A program made the position numbers and the translations under genes. 64,000 nt of DNA from Rhodospirillales bacterium 24-66-33 (GTDB lineage Bacteria > Pseudomonadota > Alphaproteobacteria > Reyranellales > Reyranellaceae), in the NCBI GenBank assembly GCA_002281855.1, contig NCHQ01000028.1, forward strand, positions 39,666 to 103,665. Direction: 5' to 3'. Within the stretch, counting starts at the first letter, position 1, and each line of letters starts with the position of its first letter. The notes under the pieces are model-generated. The model was given only the letters and a program-made list of their open reading frames with translations, did no database searches and had not been told where the DNA came from. Shown piece by piece: positions 50,693-59,337 of the stretch.

Positions 50693-52223
50693 CCGGCGGC
50701 TTGCTGGTGATGTCGTAGGTCACCCGGTTCACGCCGCGGCATTCGTTGATGATGCGGTTGGCGACCCTGCCCAGGAAGGCGTGGTCGAACGGGTAGTAGT
50801 CGGCGGTCATGCCGTCGGTCGAGGTGACAGCCCGCAGCGCGCAGGCCTGGTCGTAGGTGCGGCCGTCGCCCATCACGCCGACGGTGCGGACCGGCAGCAG
50901 CACCGCGAAGGCCTGCCAGATCTCATCGTAGAGGCCGGCCTTGCGGATCTCGTCGAGATAGACGGCATCGACCTCGCGCAGCAGGTCCAGCTTCTCCCTG
51001 GTGATGTCGCCGGGGATGCGGATGGCCAGGCCCGGACCGGGGAACGGGTGGCGGTTCACCAGGTCGGCCGGCAGGCCCAGCTCGCGGCCGAGTGCCCTCA
51101 CCTCGTCCTTGAAGAGCTCGCGCAACGGCTCGACCAGCTTCATGTTCATGCGTTCGGGCAGGCCGCCGACATTGTGGTGGCTCTTGATCGTCACCGACGG
51201 GCCGCCGGTGAAGGACACCGATTCGATCACGTCGGGATAGAGCGTGCCCTGGGCCAGGAACTGGGCGCCGCCGATCTTCTTGGCCTCGGCCTCGAACACG
51301 TCAATGAACAGCGCGCCGATGGTCTTGCGCTTCTTCTCCGGGTCGGTGACGCCGGCCAGCGCCTTCAGGAAGGTCTCGGAGGCGTCGGCGTGGATCAGCG
51401 GGATGTTGTAGCTGTCGCGGAACAGGCGCACGACCTGCTCGCCCTCGTCCTTGCGCAACAGGCCATGGTCGACGAACACGCATTGCAGCTGGTCGCCGAT
51501 CGCCTCGTGCAGCAGCACGGCCACGACGCTTGAGTCGACGCCGCCGGACAGGCCGCAGATGACCCGGCCCTTGCCGACCTGGGCGCGGACCTGCTCGATG
51601 GCGCGCTCGCGGAACGCGGCCATCGTCCAGTCGCCTTTTGCTCCCGCGATGTTCAGCGCGAAGTTGCGCAACAGCTTGGCGCCGTCGGGCGTGTGCATCA
51701 CCTCGGGGTGGAACTGCACGCCGTAATAGCCGCGGCTCTCGTCGGCGATGGCGGCGAAGGGCGCGTTCTCGCTGGTAGCGACGACCGAGAAGCCGGCCGG
51801 CAGCTTGGTCACGCGGTCGCCGTGGCTCATCCACACCTGCTTGCGGTCGCCCGGCTCCCACACGCCGTCGAACAGGCGGGTCGAGGCCTTGATCTCGACC
51901 TCGGCGCGGCCGAACTCGCGGTGATGGCCGCTCTCGACCGAGCCGCCCAGCTCCTTGGCCATGGTCTGCTCGCCGTAGCAGATGCCCAGGACGGGCACGT
52001 CGGCTTTGAAGATGGCGGGATGCGCGGTGGGCGACTGGCCTTCGGTCACCGAGGCCGGGCCGCCGGAGAGGATGATGCCTCTCGGATCAAACGCCTTGAT
52101 CCTGGCGTCGTCGATGGACTGGAAGGGCAGGATTTCACAGTAAACCCCGGCTTCGCGCACGCGGCGGGCGATCAGCTGGGTAACCTGGGAACCGAAATCG
52201 ACGATCAGCAAACGGTCGGTCAT
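50673..52223 (-). CDS. guaA: GMP synthase (glutamine-hydrolysing)
   Basis: This 516-aa enzyme converts XMP to GMP. The class I amidotransferase half has the nucleophile in GICYGEQTM, with HPEVMHTP for the His. The ATP-pyrophosphatase half has GLSGGVDSSVVAVLLHEAIG, and the C-terminal domain ends with NRVTYDITSKPPGTIEWE. It is full length, so integration has preserved the reading frame. Purine pathway partner guaB lies at 56.5 kb. Confidence 0.97.
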   Translation of the reverse strand: MTDRLLIVDFGSQVTQLIARRVREAGVYCEILPFQSIDDARIKAFDPRGIILSGGPASVTEGQSPTAHPAIFKADVPVLGICYGEQTMAKELGGSVESGHHREFGRAEVEIKASTRLFDGVWEPGDRKQVWMSHGDRVTKLPAGFSVVATSENAPFAAIADESRGYYGVQFHPEVMHTPDGAKLLRNFALNIAGAKGDWTMAAFRERAIEQVRAQVGKGRVICGLSGGVDSSVVAVLLHEAIGDQLQCVFVDHGLLRKDEGEQVVRLFRDSYNIPLIHADASETFLKALAGVTDPEKKRKTIGALFIDVFEAEAKKIGGAQFLAQGTLYPDVIESVSFTGGPSVTIKSHHNVGGLPERMNMKLVEPLRELFKDEVRALGRELGLPADLVNRHPFPGPGLAIRIPGDITREKLDLLREVDAVYLDEIRKAGLYDEIWQAFAVLLPVRTVGVMGDGRTYDQACALRAVTSTDGMTADYYPFDHAFLGRVANRIINECRGVNRVTYDITSKPPGTIEWE

Positions 52224-52285
52224 GGGGCGATATAAGCGTGACGGGCCGGGGCAGCAACCGTAAAGACCACTCCGAATTCACACCA

Positions 52286-52344
52286 ACCACCTCATCCTGA
52301 GGAGCGCGCCGAAGACGTGCGCGGCCTCCTCAGGATGAGGTGGT
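52286..52344. repeat. REP-like palindrome
   Basis: ACCACCTCATCCTGAGGAG at 52286-52304 and its exact reverse complement at 52326-52344 form a 19-bp stem around a GCGC-rich loop. Elements with this ACCTCATCCTGAGGAG word are familiar as dispersed intergenic repeats in several alphaproteobacterial genomes. Confidence 0.8.
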
Positions 52345-52357
52345 GCAGGTGGGACAG

Positions 52358-52936
52358 TCACCCCTCCGCCGCCAGCCTGCGCCGGATCAGCGGGGCGCCG
52401 AGGTCGCGCCAGACGTAGGCGATCTCGTCGACGTCGGTGCCGCCCATCGTGTCGACCCGCTCGCCCACCCGCTCGCCGCCCAGCCCCTCGTAGAAGAAGC
52501 GGGTCGGGTTCCGGGCCAGCATCCACAGGATGGCGGTGTCGCAGCGGTCGGCCTTGAGCTGGCGGAACAGCGCGCCCAGCAGCTTGCGGCCGAGGCCGAG
52601 ATTCTGGAAATCGGGCTCGACATAGAGCGTGTAGACCTCGCCCACCCGGATCTCGCGGCCGTCAAGCCCCTGGGGTAGCCCCTCCGGCGGATCGCGCACC
52701 GGCCCGCAGCTGCCGAAGCCCACCACGCCCATGTCGCGGTCGTCGGCCACGAAGACGCCGCGCGCTTCGCCGGGGTCCTGCAGGAGCTGCGACCACCAGG
52801 CCGACTGGCGCACGTCCGACATGGCGACCAGCATGGCGTCGGGCAGCAGGCCGGCATAGGTCGCCTGCCAGGTCTCGACATGGACCCGCCCGATCGCCGA
52901 TGCGTCCTGGCGGGCGGCCCGGCGAATCCGGATCAT
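52358..52936 (-). CDS. GNAT-family acetyltransferase
   Basis: This 192-aa protein starts at ATG 52936 (ATGA overlap with rsmB). Its acetyl-CoA site is VEPDFQNLGLGRKLLGALF (QxxGxG). RIRRAARQDASAIGRVHVETW is the usual GNAT opening. Substrate unknown; the rest of the upstream frame is a GC shadow. It sits between rsmB and guaA on the same strand, in a housekeeping operon. Confidence 0.88.
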   Translation of the reverse strand: MIRIRRAARQDASAIGRVHVETWQATYAGLLPDAMLVAMSDVRQSAWWSQLLQDPGEARGVFVADDRDMGVVGFGSCGPVRDPPEGLPQGLDGREIRVGEVYTLYVEPDFQNLGLGRKLLGALFRQLKADRCDTAILWMLARNPTRFFYEGLGGERVGERVDTMGGTDVDEIAYVWRDLGAPLIRRRLAAEG

Positions 52937-54357
52937 TCGATCGCCTCGGCGGGTGCCTCCGGCGCTTCCGCAGCCGCCTCGGGGACGCCTTCCGCCGGGG
53001 TGGCCTCGGGGGCAGCCTTCTGGGCCGGCTTGCGCACCAGGGCGGCGGCGAAGAAGCCGTCGGTGCCGTGCTTCAGGGGCGACAGGCGCAGGTACGGGCC
53101 GCTCTCGACCTCGGGCGGCGGCTCGCTGGCCAGCACCTCGCGCCAGATCGCGGCCACCGGCACCACCTCGAACTCGGGGTGGCGCTCCAGGAAGGCGCCG
53201 ATTTGGTGCTCGTTCTCGGCCGGCAGCACCGAGCAGGTGGCGTAGATCAGGCCCCCGCCCGGCTTCACCAGCTTCGCCGCGGCGTCGAGGATGGCGGCCT
53301 GCTTGGGCACCAGTTCGGCGAGATCCTCGGGCCGCAGGGTCCAGCGGCCGTCGGGATTGCGCCGCCAGGTGCCGGTTCCGGTGCAGGGCGCGTCGACCAG
53401 CACGCGGTCGAAGGCGCCGGCCTGGCGCTTCAGCCATTTGCGATTGTCGGCATCAATCGCACGGCGCTCGACATTGTGGGCGCCGGCGCGGCGCAGCCGC
53501 TGCGCCGAGCGGTCGAGGCGAGACTCATACACGTCCATCGCGACGACGCGGCCCTTGTTGTTCATGCGGGCGGCCATCGCCAGCGTCTTGCCGCCGGCGC
53601 CGGCGCAATAGTCGGCGATCTGCATGCCGGGCTGGGCATCGACCAGGGCGGCCACGAGCTGCGAGCCCTCGTCCTGGATCTCGACCAGCCCGTTCTGGAA
53701 GGCGTCGCCCTTCACGACCGAGAGCCGCCGGCGCAGACGCAAGCCATCGGTGGCATAGCGCATCGGCTCGGTGTCGATGCCGTCGCGCGCCAGCGCCTCG
53801 CGCGCCTGCTCCACGGTCGCCTTCAGCCGGTTGACCCGCAGGTCGACCGGCGGCGGCGTCTCGAGGGCGGCGATCTCGCGGCCCCAGCCCTCGCCATAGG
53901 CTTCCTGGAAGTGCGGCGCGACCCATTCCTGGACGTTGAGGCGGACCCAGTCGGGCTGCTCGGGATGCGGCAGCGAATGGCCTTCCATCTGGCGCAGCGC
54001 GCGATATTCGGCCTCGTCGAGCCGCGACGGGCGATAGGTGCCGCCGTCGAACATGGCTTCGAGCCCGGCCATGTCGAGCCCCTCGACCAGCATCAGGTCG
54101 GCGGCGACGATGGCGCGCGCCCCGCGATCGGGATGGCGCGTGCGCTCCAGCCACCAGGCGAGCTGCCCGTAGCGGCGCAGGATGCTCCATACGCGATCGG
54201 ACACGGCCCGCCGGTCGCCACCGCCGATGAAGCGGCGGGCCCGGAAATAGGCATTGGCGACGAGATCGGCCGGCCGCCCTCTTTCACCCATGAGGCTATG
54301 GCTGACGATTTCGTCGAGGAGTTCTATGGTGGCCGCCACCCGCGCGCCCGGTGTCAC
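52933..54357 (-). CDS. rsmB: RsmB-like 16S rRNA (m5C) methyltransferase
   Basis: The start GTG at 54357 has AAGGAG 6-7 nt upstream; the longer frame is rejected. The 474-aa protein has an N-terminal NusB-like region (IELLDEIVSHSLMG, VWSILRRYGQLAWWLERTR), a SAM site (DYCAGAGGKTLAMAARM) and two cysteines of the family, DAPCTGTGTWRR and YATCSVLPAENEHQ. It ends in a Pro/Ala/Glu-rich tail of about 30 residues. It methylates a cytosine in 16S rRNA, probably C967. Confidence 0.88.
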   Translation of the reverse strand: MTPGARVAATIELLDEIVSHSLMGERGRPADLVANAYFRARRFIGGGDRRAVSDRVWSILRRYGQLAWWLERTRHPDRGARAIVAADLMLVEGLDMAGLEAMFDGGTYRPSRLDEAEYRALRQMEGHSLPHPEQPDWVRLNVQEWVAPHFQEAYGEGWGREIAALETPPPVDLRVNRLKATVEQAREALARDGIDTEPMRYATDGLRLRRRLSVVKGDAFQNGLVEIQDEGSQLVAALVDAQPGMQIADYCAGAGGKTLAMAARMNNKGRVVAMDVYESRLDRSAQRLRRAGAHNVERRAIDADNRKWLKRQAGAFDRVLVDAPCTGTGTWRRNPDGRWTLRPEDLAELVPKQAAILDAAAKLVKPGGGLIYATCSVLPAENEHQIGAFLERHPEFEVVPVAAIWREVLASEPPPEVESGPYLRLSPLKHGTDGFFAAALVRKPAQKAAPEATPAEGVPEAAAEAPEAPAEAIE

Positions 54358-54388
54358 GTCTGTCTCCTTGTCAAAGCATGCCGCTACG

Positions 54389-55459
54389 ATGAATACGCCC
54401 GACGCGCAACGCCCGCGCTCCGAGCTTCTCCGCCGCACCGTCCTCGTCCTCGTCTCGGTGGTGATCGGCCTCGGCCTGATAGAGATCGGCGTGCGTGCCT
54501 CAAGCTGGACCTGGCTCTTCGCCTGGCCGAACTACGTGCTCGACGCGCGCAAGGTGTTGGCCGAGCGCGACGATGGCCGCTCCGTGCATGACGACCGCCT
54601 GGGCTACCGGCCGCGCCCCGGCTACGCGGCGCCCGGCATCACGATCGACGGCGACGGGCTGCGCAGCACGGGCGCCGCGCCCGCCGGAGACAAGCCGCCG
54701 ATTCTCGCGGTGGGCGATTCCTTCACCTTCGGCGAAGAGGTCGGCAACACCGAGAGCTGGCCCGCCGACCTGCAGCGGATCACCGGCCGGCGCGTGCTGA
54801 ACGGCGGCGTCAGCGGCTACGGCTTCGACCAGATCGTGCTGCGCGCCGAGGCGCTGGCGCCGCTCCACAGGCCGGGCGCCATCGTCGTCGCCTTCATCGC
54901 CGACGATATCCGCCGCACCGAGATGCGGCGCATGTGGAGCGCCGACAAGCCCTACTTCGACCTCGAGGGCGACGGGCTCGGGCTGCGCAACGCGCCGGTG
55001 CCGCCGCGTGCGCCGGCCGAGACGACCCTTACCTTCTGGCAGCGCACCCTTGGCTACTCCTATGCCTTCGATTTCCTGATGCGACGGCTCGACCTGCTGC
55101 ATGACTGGTTCGGCGACCATATCCGCGTCCACCCGGCCGGCTTGGGCGAGCGGATCTCCTGCAAACTCACCGCGCGGCTCGCCGGGCTGGAAAAGAGCAG
55201 CGGCGCGCCGGTGCTGCTGGTCGCCGCCTACGATCCCGTCGTCTGGGACGATCCGCGTTTCGCCGCCGAACAGCGCCGCCTGACGGAAGGCCTGCTGGAC
55301 TGCGCCCGCCGCAACGGCCTCGCCACGCTCGACACCTACGACGCCCAGGCCGCCACGCCGCGGCCGCGCGACCTCTACGTGCTGTGGCACATGAACGCCG
55401 CCGGCAACGCGCTGATGGCGCGGCTGATCGCCGGCGCCCTCGGCGACAAGGGCAACTGA
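54389..55459 (+). CDS. Membrane-anchored SGNH/GDSL-hydrolase-like protein 1
   Basis: This 356-aa protein starts at ATG 54389, divergent from rsmB with 31 nt between. N-terminal span RTVLVLVSVVIGLGLIEIGV, then AVGDSFTFGEEVGNTESWP with the GDS serine of SGNH hydrolases, GGVSGYGFDQI (Gly block) and a final LWHMNAAGNALMA with the HxxxxG-like histidine. Usual role: deacylation or acylation of surface glycans or lipids. Closely related to the next gene, so the pair arose by tandem duplication. Confidence 0.82.
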   Translation: MNTPDAQRPRSELLRRTVLVLVSVVIGLGLIEIGVRASSWTWLFAWPNYVLDARKVLAERDDGRSVHDDRLGYRPRPGYAAPGITIDGDGLRSTGAAPAGDKPPILAVGDSFTFGEEVGNTESWPADLQRITGRRVLNGGVSGYGFDQIVLRAEALAPLHRPGAIVVAFIADDIRRTEMRRMWSADKPYFDLEGDGLGLRNAPVPPRAPAETTLTFWQRTLGYSYAFDFLMRRLDLLHDWFGDHIRVHPAGLGERISCKLTARLAGLEKSSGAPVLLVAAYDPVVWDDPRFAAEQRRLTEGLLDCARRNGLATLDTYDAQAATPRPRDLYVLWHMNAAGNALMARLIAGALGDKGN

Positions 55460-55460
55460 G

Positions 55461-56510
55461 ATGTTCGGCAGGGCCGCGCTGGTCCTCGGCTCGGTCCTGG
55501 TGACACTCCTGATGCTCGAAGTGGGCTGCCGCCTGTGGCGCGGTCCGTCGGCGCTGCTCGACTGGTCCAACATCATCCTCGCCGAGCGCCAGGCCACGCT
55601 GAAGGCCGGCGCCGGGCGGCTCAAGCGCGACAGCGAGCTGGGCTTCGTCCTGCGGCCGGGCTTCTCGGCGGACGGCGTCACCTACGACCTGTACGGCCAC
55701 CGCCTCACCCCGGCCCCGGCCGGCACTGTGCTGGCCGAGCCGCCGGTGCTCGTGGTGGGCGATTCCTACGCCCATGGCGACGAGGTGAGCGACCACGAGA
55801 CCTGGGCGGCCCTGCTGCAGCCGCTGATCGGCCGCCGCACCGTCAATGCGGGCGTGAGCGGCTACGGGCTCGACCAGATCGTCCTGCGCGCCGAGCAGCA
55901 GGTGCGCGAGGTCAAGCCGGCCGCGCTGGTGCTGGTCTTCATCGCCGACGATCTGCGGCGCAGCGAAATGAAACGCGTATGGGGCGCGGAGAAGCCTTAT
56001 TTCGAACCAGCCGGCGAGACGCTCACCTTGCGCAACGTCCCCGTGCCGCCCTCGCCTGCGCCCTCAGCCAGCCTCGACCTCTGGCAGCGCCTGTTCGGCT
56101 GGTCGGTGCTGGTCGACACGATCCTGCGCCACAAAGGCTGGCAGTACGAATGGTCGATCGACCATGTCCGCGTGCTGCCGCGCGGCGCCGGCGAGGCCAT
56201 GGCCTGTCCGCTGCTGAAGCGGCTGGCCGGCCTCGGCGTGCCGACGCTCGTGGTGGCGGAGTACGATCCCTATGTCTGGAAGAACGCCGACTATGCGCGC
56301 GAGCAGCGCCGCGTCTCCGGCATCGTGCTGGACTGCGCGCGCGCCGCCGGCCTCGGCGCCCTCGACCTGTTCGGCGCCCTCGACGAGGCCGTCAAGCGCG
56401 ACGGCTATGCCGCGATGTTCCGGACCTCGCACCCCGGCCCGCTCGGCCACCGGATCGCGGCGGAGCGGATCGCCGAGGCGCTCAAGCAGGGCTACATGCC
56501 GCCGCGATAG
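55461..56510 (+). CDS. Membrane-anchored SGNH/GDSL-hydrolase-like protein 2
   Basis: This 349-aa paralogue starts 1 nt after the previous stop. It has an N-terminal span (LVLGSVLVTLLMLEVGCRLW), VVGDSYAHGDEVSDHETWA with the catalytic serine, NAGVSGYGLDQIVLRAEQQ, RRSEMKRVWGAEKPYFEP shared with copy 1, and a C-terminal HPGPLGHRIA. Its 3' end overlaps guaB by 19 nt in convergent direction. Substrate unknown. Confidence 0.82.
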   Translation: MFGRAALVLGSVLVTLLMLEVGCRLWRGPSALLDWSNIILAERQATLKAGAGRLKRDSELGFVLRPGFSADGVTYDLYGHRLTPAPAGTVLAEPPVLVVGDSYAHGDEVSDHETWAALLQPLIGRRTVNAGVSGYGLDQIVLRAEQQVREVKPAALVLVFIADDLRRSEMKRVWGAEKPYFEPAGETLTLRNVPVPPSPAPSASLDLWQRLFGWSVLVDTILRHKGWQYEWSIDHVRVLPRGAGEAMACPLLKRLAGLGVPTLVVAEYDPYVWKNADYAREQRRVSGIVLDCARAAGLGALDLFGALDEAVKRDGYAAMFRTSHPGPLGHRIAAERIAEALKQGYMPPR

Positions 56511-57955
56511 TTCGGCGCCTCGCGCATGATCTCGACGTCGTGCACGTGACTCTCGCGCAGGCCCGAGCCGGTGATGCGCAGGAACTGGCAAGTGCTCTGC
56601 ATCTCGCGGATCGTGCCGTTGCCGGTATAGCCCATGGCCGCCCGCAGGCCTCCGACCAGCTGGTGCAGGATGCTGCCCACCGCGCCCTTGTAGGGCACGC
56701 GGCCTTCGATGCCCTCGGGCACCAGCTTGAGCGTGCTCTGCACCTCCTGCTGGAAGTAGCGGTCGGCCGAACCGCGCGCCATGGCGCCGATCGAGCCCAT
56801 GCCGCGATACGACTTGTAGGAGCGGCCCTGGTAGAGGATCACCTCGCCCGGCGCCTCGTCGGTGCCGGCCAGCAGCGAGCCGATCATGGCGCAGTCGGCA
56901 CCGGCGGCGATCGCCTTGGCGAGGTCGCCGGAATATTTGATACCGCCGTCGCCGATCGCGGGAACGCCTGCGGCGCGGCAGGCTTCGGCCGCCTCTATGA
57001 TGGCGGTGAGCTGCGGCACGCCGACGCCGGCCACCATGCGGGTGGTGCAGATCGAGCCCGGGCCGATGCCGATCTTCACGGCGTCGGCGCCGGCGTCGAT
57101 CAGCGCCTGCGCGCCCTCGCGGGTGGCGACGTTGCCCGCCATCACCTGGGTGTAGTTGCTGAGCTTCTTCACCCGCGTCACGGCCTCGAGCACGCCGCGC
57201 GAATGGCCGTGCGCGGTGTCGACCACGATGACGTCGACATCGGCATCGATCAGCAGCTGGGCGCGGCGCAGCCCGTCCTCGCCGACGCCGGTCGCCGCGG
57301 CGGTGCGCAGCCGGCCCTTCTCGTCCTTGCTGGCGCCCGGGAACTTGTTGGCCTTCTCGATGTCCTTGACGGTGATCAGACCGATGCAGCGGTAGTTGGC
57401 GTCGACCACCAGCAGCTTCTCGATCCGGAACTGGTGGAGCAGCCGCTTGGCCTCCTCCTTGGTGGCGCCCTCGGTCACGGTAACGAGGCGTTCCTTGGTC
57501 ATGAGGGTGCTGACCGGCGTGCCGCTCTCGGTGGCGAAGCGGACGTCGCGGTTGGTCAGGATGCCGGCCAGCTTGCCGCTGCCGCGCTCGACCACGGGAA
57601 TGCCCGAGATCTGGTTCGTTTCCATGAGCGCCAGCGCGTCGGCCAGCGTCTGGTCGGGATGAATGGTGACCGGGTTCACTACCATCCCGCTTTCGAACTT
57701 CTTGACCCGCCGGACCTCGTTGGCCTGCGCCTCGGGCTCGAGGTTCTTGTGGATGACACCGATACCGCCGGCCTGCGCCATGGCGATCGCCATGCCCGAC
57801 TCGGTGACGGTGTCCATCGCCGCCGACATCAGCGGGATGTTGAGTTCGATGGTCCGCGTGAGGCGCGTGCGGGTGTCGGTCTGTCCGGGCAGGACCGACG
57901 ACGCAGCAGGCTTCAGGAGGACGTCATCGAAGGTGAGCGCTTCCTGAATCTGCAT
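56492..57955 (-). CDS. guaB: IMP dehydrogenase
   Basis: The start ATG 57955 (MQIQEALTFDDVLLKPAAS) is preferred over 57967 because GGAGG sits 7 nt before it. The 487-aa enzyme oxidises IMP to XMP. It has two CBS domains (about 90-205), the NAD segment DTAHGHSRGVLEAV, and the catalytic Cys loop GIGPGSICTTRMVAGVG. C-terminal AAMGYTGNGTIREMQ is typical. A strong hairpin precedes the start. Confidence 0.96.
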   Translation of the reverse strand: MQIQEALTFDDVLLKPAASSVLPGQTDTRTRLTRTIELNIPLMSAAMDTVTESGMAIAMAQAGGIGVIHKNLEPEAQANEVRRVKKFESGMVVNPVTIHPDQTLADALALMETNQISGIPVVERGSGKLAGILTNRDVRFATESGTPVSTLMTKERLVTVTEGATKEEAKRLLHQFRIEKLLVVDANYRCIGLITVKDIEKANKFPGASKDEKGRLRTAAATGVGEDGLRRAQLLIDADVDVIVVDTAHGHSRGVLEAVTRVKKLSNYTQVMAGNVATREGAQALIDAGADAVKIGIGPGSICTTRMVAGVGVPQLTAIIEAAEACRAAGVPAIGDGGIKYSGDLAKAIAAGADCAMIGSLLAGTDEAPGEVILYQGRSYKSYRGMGSIGAMARGSADRYFQQEVQSTLKLVPEGIEGRVPYKGAVGSILHQLVGGLRAAMGYTGNGTIREMQSTCQFLRITGSGLRESHVHDVEIMREAPNYRGGM

Positions 57956-57983
57956 ACCAACCTCCATGAAGGAGAAATGAAAA

Positions 57984-58008
57984 CGGCGGCCCTCGGAGAG
58001 GGCCGCCG
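57984..58008 (-). terminator. Intrinsic terminator or attenuator upstream of guaB
   Basis: On the minus strand CGGCGGCCCTC, loop TCC, GAGGGCCGCCG is followed by TTTT. The 11-bp stem lies after the DUF1993 gene and just 29 nt before the guaB start (57955). It ends the upstream transcript, and could also act as an attenuator if guaB transcription begins above it. Confidence 0.7.
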
Positions 58009-58083
58009 GGTTGGCGAGCCGTTATACACACTGCCGCGCGCAAGCCAAGTGCGATGGCGCGTGTCCGTTATGCACAGGTAACC

Positions 58084-58593
58084 CTACGCAGCGCCCAGGA
58101 AATCGCGTTTCCCGATCTCGACACCGGACTGGCGCAGGATTGCGTAGGCCGTGGTGCAATGGAAATAGAAGTTCGGCAGGGCGAAGTGCAATAGATACTG
58201 CTCTCCGTTCAGCTTCAGCGGAGTGCCGGCGATGGTCAGCACGACCTCGCGACCCTCGCTGCCGTCGATCTGCTCCGCCTTGAACCCCTGAAGATAAGCC
58301 AACACCGAAGCGATGCGCTTCTGCAGTTCGCTCAGGGTCTTCTCCGAATTGTCATGCGGCGCGGGCACTTCGGCGCCGGCGAGGCGGGCCGCGCTCTCCT
58401 CGGCGAAGCGGCAGGCGATCTGCACCTGGCGGGTGAACGGCAGCATGTCCGGCGTCAGCCGGGTCGCACCGAGCACGGCCTCGTCGACCTTCCTGGCCGC
58501 CGCCCAGGCCGAGCCCTTCTCGAGGACCTTCGCAAGGGCGCCGAGCTGGCGCTGATAGACGGGGATAGAGGCGCCGTACATGCCGAGGGACAT
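58084..58593 (-). CDS. DUF1993 domain protein
   Basis: This 169-aa protein starts at ATG 58593 (AGGAGA upstream). IPVYQRQLGALAKVLEKG, LTPDMLPFTRQVQIACRFAEE and LPNFYFHCTTAYAILRQSGVEIGKRDFLG match the DUF1993 family of DinB-like four-helix proteins. No clear metal-triad is needed in this branch. It stands between rlmE and guaB; role unknown. Confidence 0.87.
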   Translation of the reverse strand: MSLGMYGASIPVYQRQLGALAKVLEKGSAWAAARKVDEAVLGATRLTPDMLPFTRQVQIACRFAEESAARLAGAEVPAPHDNSEKTLSELQKRIASVLAYLQGFKAEQIDGSEGREVVLTIAGTPLKLNGEQYLLHFALPNFYFHCTTAYAILRQSGVEIGKRDFLGAA

Positions 58594-58642
58594 GGGAGTT
58601 TCTCCTGTTGGGAAGGGACCGCCTGGAACGGGGCGGCGAAAC

Positions 58643-59335
58643 CTAGCCGCGGAAGCCCGTTCCGACGACATACATTTCGGCCGAATCGGCCCGGCTGGCC
58701 TCCGGCTTGAAATGGCGCACCTTCTCGAAGTCCTTCTTCAGCCGGTCGAGCAGCGTCCGCTCGGTGCCGCCGCGCAGCACCTTGGCGACGAAGGCGCCGC
58801 CCGGCTTCAGGATCCCGCGGGCGAAGTCGTGCGCGGCCTCCGCCAGCCCCATGATGCGCATATGGTCGACCTGGGTCTCGCCCGTCGCCGCCGCGGCCAT
58901 ATCGCTCAGAACGACATCGGCCGGCCCGCCCAGCAGCTCCGTGAGCAGCGCGGGCGCGTCCTCGTCGTAGAAGTCCTTGGCCAGCACCGTGGCGCCCGCG
59001 ATCGGCTCGACCGGCGTGAGATCGATGCCGATCACCATCCCCTTGTTCTTGCCCGAGCTCACCCGTTCGACCGAAACCTGCGTCCACCCGCCCGGTGCCG
59101 CCCCGAGATCGATGATGCGGCCGCCCGGCTTCAGGAAATGGAACTGGTCGTCGATCTGCAGCAGCTTGAATGCCGCGCGCGAGCGATAGCCGCGCTTCTT
59201 GGCTTCCTCGACATAGGGATCGTTGAGCTGCCGCTGCAGCCAGCGCTGGGAGGAAACGGTGCGGCCGCGCGCCGTCTTCACGCGGACCGTGGCGCGCCGG
59301 CCCGTCGGGACGCTGCCTTTGGTACCTTTTGCCAT
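58643..59335 (-). CDS. rlmE: 23S rRNA (U2552-2'-O) methyltransferase RlmE
   Basis: This 230-aa FtsJ-family protein starts at ATG 59335. It has YRSRAAFKLLQIDDQF (Lys of the tetrad), IIDLGAAPGGWTQV (SAM motif I), VLSDMAAAATG (Asp), GAFVAKVLRGG (Lys) and SAEMYVVGTGFRG (Glu). It methylates U2552 of 23S rRNA on the 50S subunit. It follows ppx by 2 nt and is probably cotranscribed. Confidence 0.94.
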   Translation of the reverse strand: MAKGTKGSVPTGRRATVRVKTARGRTVSSQRWLQRQLNDPYVEEAKKRGYRSRAAFKLLQIDDQFHFLKPGGRIIDLGAAPGGWTQVSVERVSSGKNKGMVIGIDLTPVEPIAGATVLAKDFYDEDAPALLTELLGGPADVVLSDMAAAATGETQVDHMRIMGLAEAAHDFARGILKPGGAFVAKVLRGGTERTLLDRLKKDFEKVRHFKPEASRADSAEMYVVGTGFRG

Positions 59336-59337
59336 GG

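Noticed and set aside
55535..58081. An 848-codon plus-strand frame
   Set aside because: It runs in another frame through the SGNH gene and then antisense through guaB; no motif; GC-driven open frame.
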